NCBI GenBank assembly: GCA_009767595.1
Contig: VSDK01009457.1
Span: 469,748-533,747, forward strand
DNA length: 64,000 nucleotides
From: Symbiodinium kawagutii
Lineage: Eukaryota; Sar; Dinophyceae; Suessiales; Symbiodiniaceae
Reading direction: 5' to 3'
Shown here piece after piece: positions 1 to 12,103 of this stretch. Both the position numbers and the translations under genes were made by a program. How positions within the stretch are numbered: position 1 is the first letter of the stretch; each line of letters begins with the position of its first letter. A model generated the notes under the pieces. The model did not search any database. It was not told where the DNA came from and saw only the letters and a list, made by a program, of their open reading frames with translations.

Positions 1-240
1 AGCGTTTCGGGCCACTTTTCGGAGATGTCATATGATGATGAAAATTGGCTTGCCGCCTGCGCGCGAAACACATTCTCAAGTCCAAAGTCGCAAAAACTCG
101 TGGTTTTTGGCAAGTCTTGAAAGTTGCATGTCCGAAAAAGTGCACGCGGCCAGGGCGAGAAGCACATTTTGAAGCAAATGTGTCAAAACACAGCACGTTT
201 TCGCACTTTTGGAACACGGGGTACCCCCAGTTCTCATCCT
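1..240. other. Non-coding start of window
   Basis: Nothing recognisable. The stretch repeats words such as TTTTCG and CACTTTT, and the open frame seen at 45-257 has no family resemblance. Confidence 0.4.
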
Positions 241-690
241 TTAATAATTATAGATAGATAGAATAGCTAGAATAGATAGATGGAATAGACAGACAATTGT
301 TTAGCCAGATTCAGATGGCTAGATGGGTCGATGGATAGACAAATAGGTAGACGAAACGAGAGTCAGATAGAAAAGTAGATAGATAGTCAGGTAGATAGAC
401 AGAAAGATGGACAGATGGACACATAGATGATCAGACAAATAATTCGGTAGATAGATAGACAGATAGATAGATAGGCAGATAGATAAATAGATAGATGGAC
501 AGGTAGATAGATGGTAGATAGATAGATACATAGACAGAAAGATGACGAGATAGATAGTGAGGTGATAGAAAGACAAGTACATAGGCAGATAGATAAACGA
601 ATAGATCATCAGATAGATAGATCGATAGACAGTCAGACAGACAGAAAGAAAACTGATCCACTGATAGAAAGATAGCTAGACAGATAGGCT
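240..690. repeat. Degenerate TAGA/CAGA tetranucleotide tract
   Basis: About 450 bp of GATA/GACA words with many point changes. Open frames across it give only low-complexity Tyr/Ile/Ser/Leu strings on the minus strand, which is what the repeat itself encodes. Confidence 0.9.
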
Positions 691-1063
691 GCCAGTCAAG
701 TGGCCAGATCGATGGTCACATTGTCGCAACCACAAGTGCACACTCCTATAGTGCTCCTATCTTGGAAACTTCCGCCACCGCCTTGTGCGGTACTACTTGT
801 AACCGTTGTTACTCAATATTGCCCACTATCGAGCATTCTTAATCGTTATAGCCGCTGGCAACCAGCAGGACAATGTATGGCGCTAAAAAATGTAATATGA
901 TCATTATGATTTTTTAAGCCATGCATCGACATTGCCGTTCCCTATCTTTAAGCATCATCAACAATTGTATCAAACATCGTCTCACCCATCGTCCCACCAC
1001 TCAAAATTCCTAAGCATCATCAATGATCCGAAGTAAGCAAGCCCCCATGATCAAGCTTCACTT

Positions 1064-1175
1064 GGCTGTGGGTCAAAACCCTGTACCCCTGGTTCCCCCC
1101 TGTTAACCATTGTTTTCCCTATTATTGTTGGTGGAAATCCACCATTAGTTGGTTGTTTAATATTGACCCATAGCC
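1064..1175. mobile_element. MITE-like element, family B, with 4-bp target duplication
   Basis: Family B ends are GGCTATGGGTCAA-like inverted repeats. Here the ends read GGCTGTGGGTCAAAA and TTGACCCATAGCC. The element is flanked by a perfect ACTT duplication (1060-1063 and 1176-1179). The inner part carries the family words GTACCCCTGGTTCCC and CATTGTTTTCCCTATTATTG. There is no open frame of note, so it would be non-autonomous. Confidence 0.8.
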
Positions 1176-1544
1176 ACTTGACCATTAACCAATCCTACCA
1201 TTTGGTCAGGGCACTCCTGGTAGCTCCTGTTCGCCTCCCCCTTCTTTCAAGGCCGGTCCGCACTGGGTATGTGCCAAGCCACAGTGGTACCCCCAGGCAA
1301 CCATTGGTTTACATTTGTAAAAAAATCATTAGCTTTGGTGGGTCCATTGGATACCCAATGGCTTGGCACATACCCAAATAATACCTAAACCCTATCATTA
1401 ACCACTATGATCCCCTATTATTAGCCCTTGTTAATGGTTATTAACCACTATAATCATCTATAATCCCCAAATGGTTGATGACGACTACTACTATAACCAC
1501 CGTTTTTCGGGTGAGGCCCGTGGGTCAACTGTCATGGCACTACC

Positions 1545-1638
1545 CATGTGGCGCCCCGGTGCCTCCTCGCGACCCGCGCTGCACGACACCACACGGGTGG
1601 ACACGCCCCAGCCGCAGGAAGCGTCACAGTCACTCCAC
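1545..1638 (-). CDS. Thrombospondin type-1 repeat exon (candidate)
   Basis: The minus strand reads RWSDCDASCGWGVSTRVVSC, a good match to the thrombospondin type-1 (TSR) core W-S-x-C-x2-S-C-G-x-G-x3-R-x-V-x-C. An AG acceptor (plus-strand ct at 1639-1640) directly precedes the open stretch. TSR domains are disulphide-bonded extracellular or secretory-pathway modules, usually in tandem. This is the most downstream TSR piece of the minus-strand series. The donor side is not clear, so the end is approximate. GC is higher than in the flanks, as for the other islands. Confidence 0.55.
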
Positions 1639-1689
1639 CTAAAGGTGCAGTGCAAGGTCCCTGGTGCCCCCTAGGGAGATCCAGGTTCT

Positions 1690-2010
1690 AATCGACTATC
1701 AGCGTCAATAGCTATCAAACCACTGGGGATAAGAAACAAACTGATGGTTTATAATGGCATAAAGTTTGTTTATAACGGTTTTAATGGTTTATAGTTGGTT
1801 TAAAATGGTTTTAACTGGTTCACTATGTATCACCAGGGGGTTTTAATGGTTTATAGCAGGTTTGATTACAATAGCTATTGGGGTTTAATGGTTTCAATGG
1901 TCTATAGTTGGTTTAAAATGGTTTTAACTGCTTCACTATTTGTCACCATAGTTGGTTTTAATGATTTACAATTTGTTTAAGTAGCTGTGGGGTTTAATCT
2001 CAACTGGGGA
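1690..2010. repeat. AT-rich TTTAATGGTTTATAG-type repeats
   Basis: Loose tandem words (TTTAATGGTTTATAG, GGTTTAAAATGGTTTTAACTG) recur with irregular spacing. No coding signal. Confidence 0.6.
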
Positions 2011-2019
2011 TAATCAGCC

Positions 2020-3220
2020 ACATAGCTCTTGATAAAGCCTCTCAATAAACCTGGAAAAGGTGTATCATCTTAGTAAACTCGGTAGCTGGTGCGGAAATCG
2101 TCAATCACCAGTGTCACCAGCTATTGGCAATCTTGGGGGTGGCTTATTAATATGGATCTTCCATGCTAGAAGATACAAATTTTAAAAAAAGGGGTTTTTG
2201 CCCAGGCTATGGCTATGGGGACACCCCTGGCTCCAGATCGCTCCCTCCCAACAGCGTCAAGGTGCTCGGTCTCCCTCCATTCGCACACCGTTTCGGACAA
2301 ACATGCTTCAACTTCTCGGGGTTTCGTAGCTGCACCTGAGGGACGTTGATCTCAGCTACTGGATAGGCGGGTGACCGGTACGGCTGTGATTGCTGGCGAA
2401 CCAGGGATCGACCAGGCGGCTTTGCTGGAATCGGCAATCCATGCTGGGTTGATGATTGATGAATTCAACAGCAATGACTGGTCAAGTCAGCCAACACAAC
2501 TTTGCAGAATTGGGATTGTGGTGACGAGAAAAAAGGCATGTCATTGTCATTCGACTATAGTATTGATACTGGTGAGAACATAAACATGCTAATCTGCTTA
2601 GCCATGTTGCCAAAAGGTGACTGATACGCACTTATCACCGGCTCAGAATGAAATCCCAGCATGTATTTATCTGTCCATTGATCGTGGTTTACTCGTAATC
2701 ATGATTAATGTTAGTTAATTGAACCATACTAATTAATCAATTATGATAATTGAACTTGTCACTTTTTGACAACACTCGAACCCTCCCGTTTACCCTAGAT
2801 GGGGTGGTCATTCATCGCACACATGGGTGGTTGATGATATAATGTGGTGATCTAGCATTGATCATGGAAAACATCATGTGGTGTAAAAGCGAGCGATTGA
2901 AAGTGAACAACTGAGGAATCTAGGCAAACAAATCATCGCCCGCACCCATTGTTTCATGACGCCTCTGAAAGATGATCGGCTATCCCTAAATCATTGGTAG
3001 TGAATAGCTAGCCAATCCCTATTCCAGGCTAATTTCAATGGTTGATCTTGGGAATCAGGATCGGCTAATCCCAATGGTTTATTTTCTACGTCCCAGGAAT
3101 TCGTTGGACATTGGTAGCAAAACTGCCCATTACTCTTAGGCATACCCCGAATTTGGAACAACCGCCTTTACCTCAGGGATGAAGTGTAACAAATCGTCAG
3201 TATTGATCATGAGACTGAAA
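2020..3220. other. Stretch with no recognised gene
   Basis: Two GC-richer patches, 2200-2440 and 2370-2580, hold short overlapping open frames on both strands without recognisable motifs. The patch at 2213-2437 on the minus strand could be a decayed exon, but I cannot name it. Confidence 0.3.
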
Positions 3221-3227
3221 TATGTAC

Positions 3228-3228
<1 letters not shown>

Positions 3229-3280
<52 letters not shown>

Positions 3281-3306
3281 GAAAAAAACGCTATATATAT
3301 ATATAT
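3229..3306. repeat. (CAT)n microsatellite followed by (TA)n
   Basis: About 17 CAT units, then a short A-rich spacer and a run of TA to about 3306. Confidence 0.95.
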
Positions 3307-3399
3307 CCCCTAGTATTGTTGGTCACTACATCCTATAGTTGATCAGCATCATCAGCATCACCAGCAGCGACAACCACCACCAAGACCGCAGCTGGATCA

Positions 3400-3505
3400 T
3401 GGCCGCGGCACAGCCAGCGTCCCCATGGCGCGAGGGGCACGTGACGCTGCGCACGCGACTGCCCAGGGAGCCGCAGCTTTGGGCACTGCAGGCACTCCAC
3501 AAACC
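3400..3505 (-). CDS. Thrombospondin type-1 repeat exon (candidate)
   Basis: The minus strand reads LWSACSAQSCGSLGSRVRSV followed by TCPS and a further Cys. It fits the TSR pattern W-x2-C-x4-C-G...R-x-V-x-C with both halves on one exon. The region is markedly GC-rich against AT-rich flanks. Open frames on the other strand overlap it, but only the minus frame has a family match. Confidence 0.55.
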
Positions 3506-4255
3506 CACGGACCAAAGGCAGCCTGGAGGGCTGAGAGGCTGGGGAGCCGCTGCTCCCTGGGATGGGCCTGTCATGCTTGGCTGGAGCTAAGTCATCAAAG
3601 ACATGGTTCTCTGTGGAGTAATATTGGCATCCATATGAACCGGAGCGGATCATGAGCGATAGTGAATCATCTATGAAGTAGTGGTAAATGATTGACTATC
3701 AATAGGTGACTATCTATAGATTCTGTCTGTTCATTATCAGTTCCAGGTTGGTCATGGTGACTGCATCAATCATGGTGACTGCATCAGTAATGGTCGTCTA
3801 TTCCATTAATCCGGTGAATGATGATGACTTTTTCACTCAATGTCTGGTTGGTGCTGGTGAACCATGGGGAGGAACCGCCGATAAACTTGCTGGTGTTTCT
3901 TCCATCATGGCTGTATAATGCTGCTGAATCCGTTTCTGCTGAATCATTTTTCATATAGCTGGTTAATGGTGCAAGATGGTGGCGAACCACCCTAGAGCAT
4001 CCATTAGCGAGGTCAGCTGAGCCAGGGTCAATCGGCTCACTGTGCAACGGTCAATGATGTTCGTACACATGCGTCGAGTATGATGAAGTATGGATAAGAG
4101 TCGTTAGTGAGGTTAGTGGGTATGTAGTGATAATGATCGAGGCTTGATCCCACGTCAACAATTGTAGTCAAAACAACAAAACTAGATAGTTCTTCGAAAT
4201 GGCAAACTTTATCACAGTTCATTCTGAGGGATATATAAATAAACAAACAAATAAA

Positions 4256-4301
4256 AATGTAATATATATATATACAAATATATATATATATATATATATA
4301 G
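4256..4301. repeat. (TA)n microsatellite
   Basis: Two TA runs split by CAAA. The Tyr/Ile-rich frame across it is an artefact of the repeat. Confidence 0.9.
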
Positions 4302-5247
4302 CAGCAAAACAACGGTGGAATGTCAGTGAGAACCCACCAAGTGGTTGAACTGGTAAGTGCTCACAGCCAGGGGCAGGAGCCAGCTTTGGTGAGGCAGCGA
4401 ATGCTTGGAATGGTCAAGTGCTGGTGGTCACGGTGCATCAACCTGAAATCACCCGCCCAACCTGGTGATGTCCCACTGATACCGAGGGTATCTCGTTGGG
4501 AAACACTCATACAACACACGTCAAGCCAACCACATCCCAGAACGCCTGGCAATTGCTGATGACAACAAAAACGTATGATTGATATCTCGTCAGATTTTTG
4601 AAAACATACGAGTTTTAGTTCTAGAAGATTAAACTTTACTATTAAATCTTAAAGCAACTATACCAAACTTATATTATGACTATACCAAGGATCAGTTTAC
4701 CATAATTCCTCCGCAAATGGCTTAAATACCAACTTCTAAGCAGGGCGAGTCCAGCCAACCAGCTGCCAACTGTTGCTCGCTGCTCACGCCCGCCTGAGGC
4801 TTGTTGGTTACACGCTTCTTGGTCCAAGGGTCTGGTCACCTGTGGAGCGCTTGCACGACCCGGTGGTTGTACCATGGTCATGCTGGTTGAAAATTGTTGA
4901 TGCCGATAGATACTGGTTAATACTGGTTAATAGTGGTTATACCGTGGTGGTTGTACCATGGATGCTGGCTTAATAGTGGTTAATAGTGGCTAATAGTCTC
5001 GTAGCCAATCTTGGTGAACAACGTCTACTTGTGGTTACTAAATGTGAATAGTAAGCGAATTCGGTAGACCATGGTTTTATGTTTTCAGCAGGGGACGGTC
5101 GAGTTGAGATGTGGGGCACTTGTCACTCGGTTCAACATGCAGTGTTTTGCGCTTCGCACTCGCAAATGCTGGTGACCAGGGCCCACCATCTCTACAGAGA
5201 TCCGAAGGTGTCTGTAGCTTTTTGAAATCTTCAGCCTCTCTGTAGAT

Positions 5248-5357
5248 GGTAGTTTCTCAAAATAGCGATCCCACAAAATGGTTGGTTTATTGCTATAAAA
5301 TGCTATAAATAGCTACTACTGGATGATTCGGGGGTACCCCTATTTTGAGAAACCACC
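5248..5357. mobile_element. MITE-like element, family A, with 4-bp target duplication
   Basis: Family A ends are GGTGGTTTCTCAAAATAGGG-like inverted repeats followed by GTACCCC. Here the left end is GGTAGTTTCTCAAAATAG and the right end CTATTTTGAGAAACCACC. The flanks carry a perfect AGAT duplication (5244-5247 and 5358-5361). The centre has the family words GGTTGGTTTATTGCTATAAA and GGATGATT. Confidence 0.8.
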
Positions 5358-5494
5358 AGATAAGACATGAAGTCTGACCCTCATGCTCACCAGCAAGAAT
5401 CGCGAAAGGGTAAACCTAAATTGTCGCTGGCTTCGATCCTCCCGAGGTCATGTTGTTTTCTGAATACATCTGCCTGGTTATTATCGACATATAT

Positions 5495-5596
5495 GGGTAT
5501 TTCTCAAAATAGGGGTACCCCCAAATCATCCTTTATTAACCATTAGTAGCACTAAACCAACCATTTTTTGGGGTACCCCCATTTTGAGAAACCACC
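5495..5596. mobile_element. MITE-like element, family A, with 4-bp target duplication
   Basis: Ends GGGTATTTCTCAAAATAGGG and CCATTTTGAGAAACCACC, flanked by ATAT on both sides (5491-5494, 5597-5600). It lies about 140 bp from the previous copy and in the opposite internal orientation. Confidence 0.8.
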
Positions 5597-6350
5597 ATAT
5601 ATTGCATATAGTATATTTGCACAATTGGCAGATATAGTCTGTGTGACTCTGCAAATGTGTGCACTGATGCGAGTGATGCAGGGCCGAGCTCAACGCCGTG
5701 AAGCCTGTGAGCAGTCTGAATCATCTCCACTGAGGCAAGTGAGGTTCCTGGGATGGGGACAGGGCCAACATCCATGCCCAAGCATTGAGGGTAAAATCAA
5801 GTGATTGGTGGTTCTTGCTTTGATTACAGTATTAAATGGTCAATAATAGTTACTTTGATTGGTGATTCTTACTTTGATTATTAAATGGGCAATAATATGG
5901 TTATAAATAGTGACAAAGTAAAACAAAGATGTCATGAAAGTTCTGGTTCATGCCAGCATATCAACATTTCGGATGTCACGGCAGTCATGGGGATACTATC
6001 AACAAACCAAGTCACAAGCGGTAAATGTTGTTCACATTTTGAAGTTGGAAATCAGGTGCCAAATTGAAGCTCAAGCTACTCTCACAATGAACCAGTGACT
6101 GGGGAGCACCAAACACAAGCTGACCAAATGATTTCCTGAACTGCAACATCTGTCAAGGCCTAGATAAAAACAACTCACAAATGGTTTCAAGAACAATATG
6201 CACAAGCTTGATTTACCTTCTCAGCTAATCAGATCAAATCAGTATACACAACCATGGGGTTGTACCCCGAACGTCAATGAATTCATAGGTTTATGCAATC
6301 GGGAAGCAGAAACCAAAGGTGTGGGTACAACATCTTTGGACATACCTACA

Positions 6351-6429
6351 CTGGTTGGTGGTTTCAACGCCTATGAAAAAATGTCCGTAGCGACTAGGAA
6401 AAATAAAAAAGGCCTACACCACCAACCAG
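6351..6429. mobile_element. MITE-like element, family C
   Basis: Family C ends are CTGGTTGGTGGTTTCAA and its complement, with inner words CCTATGAAAAATAT and ACTAGGGAAAATAAA. This short copy keeps both ends (CTGGTTGGTGG...CCACCAACCAG). No clean target duplication is visible. Confidence 0.7.
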
Positions 6430-6768
6430 TAGATACTTGAAGATCCCTGTACTCGGCTGCACCCTCATGCCTTTTCATGGGGTTATCGTCGCCAGTTTTT
6501 TCCGCCATTTTCGCTACTGGTCCCTGTCCCACCAGTCCTGGAACGAGTGCCTGCTTCGCATACACCACTGCAAGGGCTCCAAGGGCCCTCCAACCATCGA
6601 CACCCATCCTGGGCAGGGCCATGAGGCCTGGGGGTTTTGCCACTGGTGGTGAAGCGTTGGTTAATTGATGGTCAAGTGGTGGTCAAGTCATGGTGAAGTG
6701 ATGGTGAATAAATGGTTGATGGTCAAGTGATGGTCGACTCTAGTCCCACCCAAAAAAGACGCTGCATT

Positions 6769-6869
6769 GGGTGTTTCTCAAAATAGGGGGTACCCCCAAA
6801 TCATCCATTATCAACCATTTGTAGCAATAAACCAACCATTTTTGGGGACCCATATTTTGAGAAACCACC
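6769..6869. mobile_element. MITE-like element, family A
   Basis: Ends GGGTGTTTCTCAAAATAGGG and ATATTTTGAGAAACCACC, with internal AAATCATCCATTATCAACC and AATAAACCAACCATTTTTGG. No perfect flanking duplication. Confidence 0.75.
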
Positions 6870-7490
6870 ACATTGGGATAATCTGAAACATATATCCGCA
6901 ACCATTTCACCTCCATGGGCATGGCATCCGCAACACCTAGTCCTGATGGTAATCAACCGAGTCAACTTCAGAAACACCAGCGGGGTCAACGTGTGGCAGC
7001 AAGATGGCCGGCAAACTCCGGTCCTGTCGGTAGCACCGCTGCAAAACGCTAGGCTTCTGCAGCGCTGGACAATCCAAGTCGTTTCCCGTGGGGCATTGGA
7101 CTTGACGTTCCTGGCACCAGGATTAAGCCGTTTGCAAAGGGCTTGGGGATTGGGCAGGGTTCATGACGTTTCACTTAACTAAGACAGGCTGATCTGAGGC
7201 TAGGTTGGTTAAGTTGTTGAGAAGCAAGGGTGTCTGCTTCCATAGCTGCTTGCCTCATTCTTGTGGCGAGTGCTGGATAGTTCGAGCCATGGGTCCTTTG
7301 TCAAACTGAATGTGGGTAAATCCGCGCGTGACAAGAATGGACGGGTAATCACCCTGTGAGTTGCCACTTGTTCGAAAACATCTGCACCACATGTCACATA
7401 CGAGGCATGCGCGACGTAACGATGTTTTGTAGGCACCCAGGCTCCAAGTGCCACAAGCAAAAGCAACCTGTCGCAGTCTCAGTTCGGCAC

Positions 7491-7556
7491 CTGATGACCA
7501 ATTCCGCAGGATACGTTGCAAAGCTGCCAGGGATCCGCGTGCCATACGCAGTTGCT
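7491..7556 (-). CDS. Half thrombospondin type-1 repeat exon (candidate)
   Basis: The minus strand reads CVWHADPWQLCNVSCGIGHQ, matching the first half of a TSR (W-x2-C-x3-C-G-x-G). The match stops at a possible GT donor (GTGCCG) just after HQ, as if an intron splits the TSR after CG.G. The same split position is suggested at 16543-16590. Frames on both strands overlap here; only this one has a recognisable pattern. Confidence 0.45.
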
Positions 7557-7812
7557 GGCGCTGAAGCAACTCCTGCGTGGTGAACCACGAGGGACTACAG
7601 GGGGGGTTTTGTCATCAAATGGTGGTTTCACAACGCTTGCGCCAGGGTATCTCCAGGTTATGGACAGTTGACATAATGGCGAAAAATGAAGTATGAGGCT
7701 AACGAGCTGATAATGGCTTTTGGCTGTGGCTAACAAAGGTTCTTGCTGCATTAGGTGGTCTCATCTGAACAAATGGCGGTGTTACTAACAAAAGGTTCTT
7801 ATTTTGGCCTGT

Positions 7813-7900
7813 GGGTGTTTCTCAAGAATAGGGAAATCATCCACAAGTATTCCTTTTCTAATCTTTTCTAGTAATAAACCATCCATTTTGGCATACAAAG
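7813..7900. mobile_element. Decayed family A element
   Basis: The left end (GGGTGTTTCTCAAGAATAGG) and internal AGTAATAAACCATCCATTTTGG remain. The right inverted repeat is lost. Confidence 0.5.
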
Positions 7901-8162
7901 CGGGAATGATTAGATGATTCGGTTTGCAGCCCGACAGCACTTCTGAGTTCCCAGCAGCCAGTACTTGAACGGTCACGAGCCCAACAGTGCTGTTATCGTG
8001 CTGATTTCGTCGTTACAAACGGACAGGTTGATTGATGCAGTAGTGCGTCGGATTATGGCAAAGCTATGTTAAAAAACATCTCCAAGCCAGGTAGTAGCAA
8101 GCCTGCAAAACAAAGTTGGGTGCAAATCTCTGGTAGCTCCAAGATGCTCCAAGGGCTGCTTC

Positions 8163-8254
8163 CCCATCATCAACTAGTGTTTTCCCTAATATTGGTTGGT
8201 TAATATCCCCCATTCAATTGGTTGGTTAATATAGTTAATATTGACCAATAGCCA
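8163..8254. mobile_element. Decayed family B element
   Basis: Internal words AGTGTTTTCCCTAATATTGG and TGGTTGGTTAATA and the right end TTGACCAATAGCC remain. The left end is missing. Confidence 0.5.
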
Positions 8255-8379
8255 TATAGTTGGTATACATCCCCTATAGTTGTTGGCAACATTATCCCCT
8301 ATTATCAACCATTAACTAGCTATTATCCCCCATAGTGGGTTGGTTAACCTCTTGACCCATAGCTCCGGGCGCACCTTCC

Positions 8380-8479
8380 TCCCATCCGCGTCGCAGCACC
8401 ACGTCCTGGTCGCACTGGGTTTCGCCGAGGCATCGCAGTCCTCGTCGCCGCGACTTCCGCTGCACGTCACACTGCGCGC
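8380..8479 (-). CDS. Second-half thrombospondin type-1 repeat exon (candidate)
   Basis: The minus strand reads ARSVTCSGSRGDEDCDASAK followed by PSATRTWC. This fits the second half of a TSR (R-x-V-x-C...C-x3-K-P-x-x-T-x2-C). A CAG acceptor precedes it (plus-strand ct at 8480-8481). GC content is far above the flanks. It could follow a first-half exon such as those at 16.6 or 13.4 kb, but phase compatibility was not established. Confidence 0.55.
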
Positions 8480-8539
8480 CTGCGGCGGCACCGTAGCGGC
8501 AAGGGAGTGGGGTCCCGGGTCCTCAGGGCAGGTGGTTTG

Positions 8540-10130
8540 TGGTGATTAGTAGTAGTTAGTAGTAGTTAATGGTGGTTAATAGTAGTTAATAGTACTTAAC
8601 CACTTGTAGTTGATAGTGGTGATTATCAGTAGTTAATAGTGGTTAAGAAGAGTTTATAGTGATTATCATGTGGTTGATAGTGGTTGAGAATGGTTGATCG
8701 TGGCCTTTATTGTGTAGTTGTTTTGTGGTTAAGAGATGTTAAGAGTGAAGAAAGATGGTGAATGGTAGTAAGATATTAGCCATAATGAGGTAAACTCATT
8801 CTTAAAAGTGGTAACAAACGGTGAATAGCAACCATGTAAATGGTAACAATTTGTATCCACTGGTTAACACATGCTTAATAGTGGTAACGAATGGTTCATG
8901 ATCGTGAACATAGTCAGGTATCAACGTTATTTATTGTCTAATCAGCTGGTGAATATTGATGGTATGTATGGTAAACTATTGGTGGATACTGGTGAATATT
9001 GATCATTTATCTATTATTTGCGTACAATTGAATAATGGTTTATCAATGCGTCAAATATGGTAGACTAGTTGTTAATAGTAGGTTCATGTATGATCACTCA
9101 ATTTTATGTTTAATTTGCGGGCAACGGTGGTTAACACATAGTAAACTAATGGTTAGTCTATTCATACTATATGGTGAAGATTTGGTCAACAATAAAAGCT
9201 AAGACTGATATTGGTGCACATAATCAAGCATGCATTGACCATATACATCTAATTAACCAATGGGTGAATATTGATAGTTCGTATACGTTAAAGTAGTGGT
9301 TAAGATGGTGTAAACGTAAACTCAGGTGAATGATTGCACATGACTAACATAGTTGGCACTAGCAATGGTTAACTAGAGGTTGATATATGATTTTAAACCG
9401 TGGGTAATCATGATTCGTCAATGGTGAATACTGCTGGGATATCTATCTTGGTAATGGCAGTTGACAACTTGGGGTCATGATGATTAATGATAGTTGATAA
9501 ATGGTTTATATATGGTGAACTAATGAAACTAATGGTCAATGAAATGGTCACTAGTGCTGTATAGATGCTGATCATTCTCAATACTAGTCCATGAATGGTC
9601 AACACAAAGTGATTTACAATTATGGTTGATAAAGAGAACCTAGTTTTTTAGAAGAATGCTTGTTAAGGGAGGAGTCATTGATAGAATGTTTGTCAATGGT
9701 TGATGATATTATGATCAATACATGCGTTTTCATGATCATCAAAACAGAATGGTGAGGATTGGTTAACAATAGTGATCAACAATCATTTAAACAGTGGTTG
9801 TTTCATCATGATTAGACATGGTGCAGAATGGTTGGGAATAGTTCATAATAATCACTGCTAACTTGAATAACAATAATGATTATGATTCATGGACAAACAT
9901 GGCTAACACATGACAACAACGTATATATCTACATACTTCACACATGTACATATCATATTGAGTGGCAATGATGAGTAATTATGAGTAATGTATAGAAAGG
10001 TTGTGCAAAAAACATACTTGCTAAATCTTGATGATGCTGCCAATGAACGGTTGACAATGGTGAATCAATGGCTACCAAAATGGCCCATAAATCAAGGTGC
10101 ATGGAGATGGTGGATGCCAGTCAGTGTCAC
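8540..10130. repeat. Degenerate TGGTTAATAGTGG word repeats
   Basis: About 1.6 kb of AT-rich DNA composed of variants of GGTTAATAGT and TGGTGAATA with irregular spacing. No exon-like island seen on either strand. Confidence 0.6.
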
Positions 10131-10139
10131 ATGATCAGC

Positions 10140-10500
10140 ACCACCCCAGCAAGAACCAGGTATCATCATGACCAGCTTCAGCCAACTTGAAACCAAGTCT
10201 TAAACATGCATACAATGCCAACGCTGATTCAACAAACCCCTAGTTGATAGGGGATATCCCCCGCTATCGCCACATGGTTTCCTAGTAAAATCTGCCAACA
10301 TTGGCCTGGCATTGGCACCTCCAGCTGAGTCACCTCCTATGCTCCCCAGGTGGCACCTCCTCGCCATCGCCACAATCATTGGAGCACTCGGCCCATGGAC
10401 CAAAGTGCCAGGTGCCTTGGGCGAGGAGGCGGTGAGCGGCAACCAATGTCAACCAAGCGTTGTGGGGGGATGGTTAACGCTGATGAATCGCGCTTAATAG
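10140..10500. other. GC-richer patch without a recognised gene
   Basis: Short open frames exist on both strands (10200-10442 minus, 10312-10497 plus). Neither shows the TSR or FNIP pattern. A decayed exon is possible. Confidence 0.25.
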
Positions 10501-11042
10501 TGGTTAAGAGTGATTACTATGGTGGATAGTGGCTAATATGGTTCATAGGTCTATGGTGAACAATTGATCAAAGGAGTATGGTCATATAGGATGCTTGATA
10601 ATGGTCATACTCAAAACAATAGGTAAACAAAAGGATTTGAACCATTAACAGGACTTGATTGTCTTTCATAGGACCTGTATGGTCAATATTGGTTGAACAT
10701 TTACCTACTTATCACGGTACATGGTCAAACAATAAGAGTTTCACCTTCGGGTCTTTCCTAAGCCTTACTGTAAGAAACCTGTATGAACTTTGCCATATTT
10801 TTCGGGTATCGCAATGACGAGTCCATGCGAGCTCATGTAGTGACAGGCGGGTTTCGAAGTGAATGAATTTGGTGACACTCTCTCTCTATATAGTATATAA
10901 TGTTATGTATCTATTTGTACATGTTTACATTCCAATACATCTATCTATATACTCGCAGAATTGCGCATATTCACATCTGCAAGCATCGAGAAATATCCTG
11001 AAGTTTTACCAACCACCACACACACTGTTGGTTCTGCTGCTT

Positions 11043-11153
11043 GGCAGTGGGTCAAAACCCGGTACCCCTGGTTCCCCTATCATTAACCATTGTTTCCCTT
11101 ATTATTGTTGGTAAATTCTCCATTAGTTGGTTGGCTAATATTGACCCATAGCC
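11043..11153. mobile_element. MITE-like element, family B
   Basis: Ends GGCAGTGGGTCAAAACC and TTGACCCATAGCC, with GTACCCCTGGTTCCCC and TTATTATTGTTGGTAAA inside. The flanking 4-mers do not match perfectly. Confidence 0.7.
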
Positions 11154-11195
11154 AATTCTTTTTGATCCACCATTTACCTTTACCCACTCTCTTGC

Positions 11196-11262
11196 TCAGG
11201 CACATGTGCTGGTGTTGTAGCAGGATTCTGAGCGTGGAGGCATCTCACTGCCTGTCAGTGGA
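11196..11262 (-). CDS. End of a thrombospondin type-1 repeat (candidate exon)
   Basis: The minus strand reads LTGSEMPPRSESCYNTSTCA and then a stop. It resembles a TSR tail, P-P-x3-E-x-C-x5-C. The reading continues upstream without a recognisable core, so this may be an exon that contributes only the last two cysteines. Confidence 0.35.
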
Positions 11263-11875
11263 GCCGGGAAATGGGGGTCACCAGGATGATGAGTTGCTGG
11301 TTGGTTGGCGGGTTGGTTGGCCGGTTGGTTGCTTGGATTTTGTTGCTGGCTTGGTAATTCATAGTGAAGCGAAAATAAAGAGCTCCGGATTAACATATTC
11401 AACTTGCTTTCTGTCAGTGACCCTGAACAACCATCCACTTTTCTAATACTATGTTACATTGTTTTCAAGATGAGCGACCACTAACATTTGAGGGTCCATA
11501 CTTGCGAGCTGTTTTTGGCAATTGATGCTTACATGGCCCTTGAGTTCTCCACTCGAAATGCGACACGGCTCATAAAATACTTTCGCCGATTCCAACACTT
11601 CACGTACACTTCCAGAGCTCAACAGCCGCTTCACCTGCCATCATATGTCAATATATCATGTATTGTTCAAGTTGCGGTGGATATACAGCACATCTGAGTT
11701 GTACAGTCATCATCGTTTTTAACATTGATGGTGAATTAATCATCATATAATATGCAAAACAATTGATTTGCACAATTTACAAATGTGCTATGTTACAAAT
11801 ACTATCAAATCTTAACTGTTTTGGCCATCAATCACTGAAATTATTGTCAGACTTCACGGCTTGTAACAACGCCCG

Positions 11876-11990
11876 CCAGATCCACCCAGGTGATGGCGTG
11901 GCCTTCACAATCAGCGTCCACTAAGGAATCGCACCACACCTTTCCGCAGCTGCTCAGGGCACACTGCTGCGAGGTGTCTCCATCTTTCTG
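11876..11990 (-). CDS. Cysteine-rich exon, possible TSR tail plus unknown domain
   Basis: The minus strand reads KDGDTSQQCALSSCGKVWCD, then SLVDADCEGHAITWVDLAG. The first part (Q-x-C-x-L-x-x-C-G) resembles the end of a TSR. The second part has one more Cys and a hydrophobic GHAITW stretch that I do not recognise. Composition and cysteine density are unlike the flanks, and it sits between TSR islands on the same strand. The exon limits are uncertain. Confidence 0.35.
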
Positions 11991-12002
11991 ACGGGGACAT
12001 AT

Positions 12003-12103
12003 GGTGGTTTCTCAAAATAGGGGTACCCCCAAATCATCCATTATTAGTCATTATTAGTAATAAACCAACCATTGTTGAGGGTCCCCTATTTTGAGAAACC
12101 ACC
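12003..12103. mobile_element. MITE-like element, family A, with 4-bp target duplication
   Basis: A well-preserved copy. The ends are GGTGGTTTCTCAAAATAGGG and CCCTATTTTGAGAAACCACC, 19 of 20 bp complementary or better, flanked by ATAT (11999-12002, 12104-12107). It is the best reference copy of the family in the window. Confidence 0.85.
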
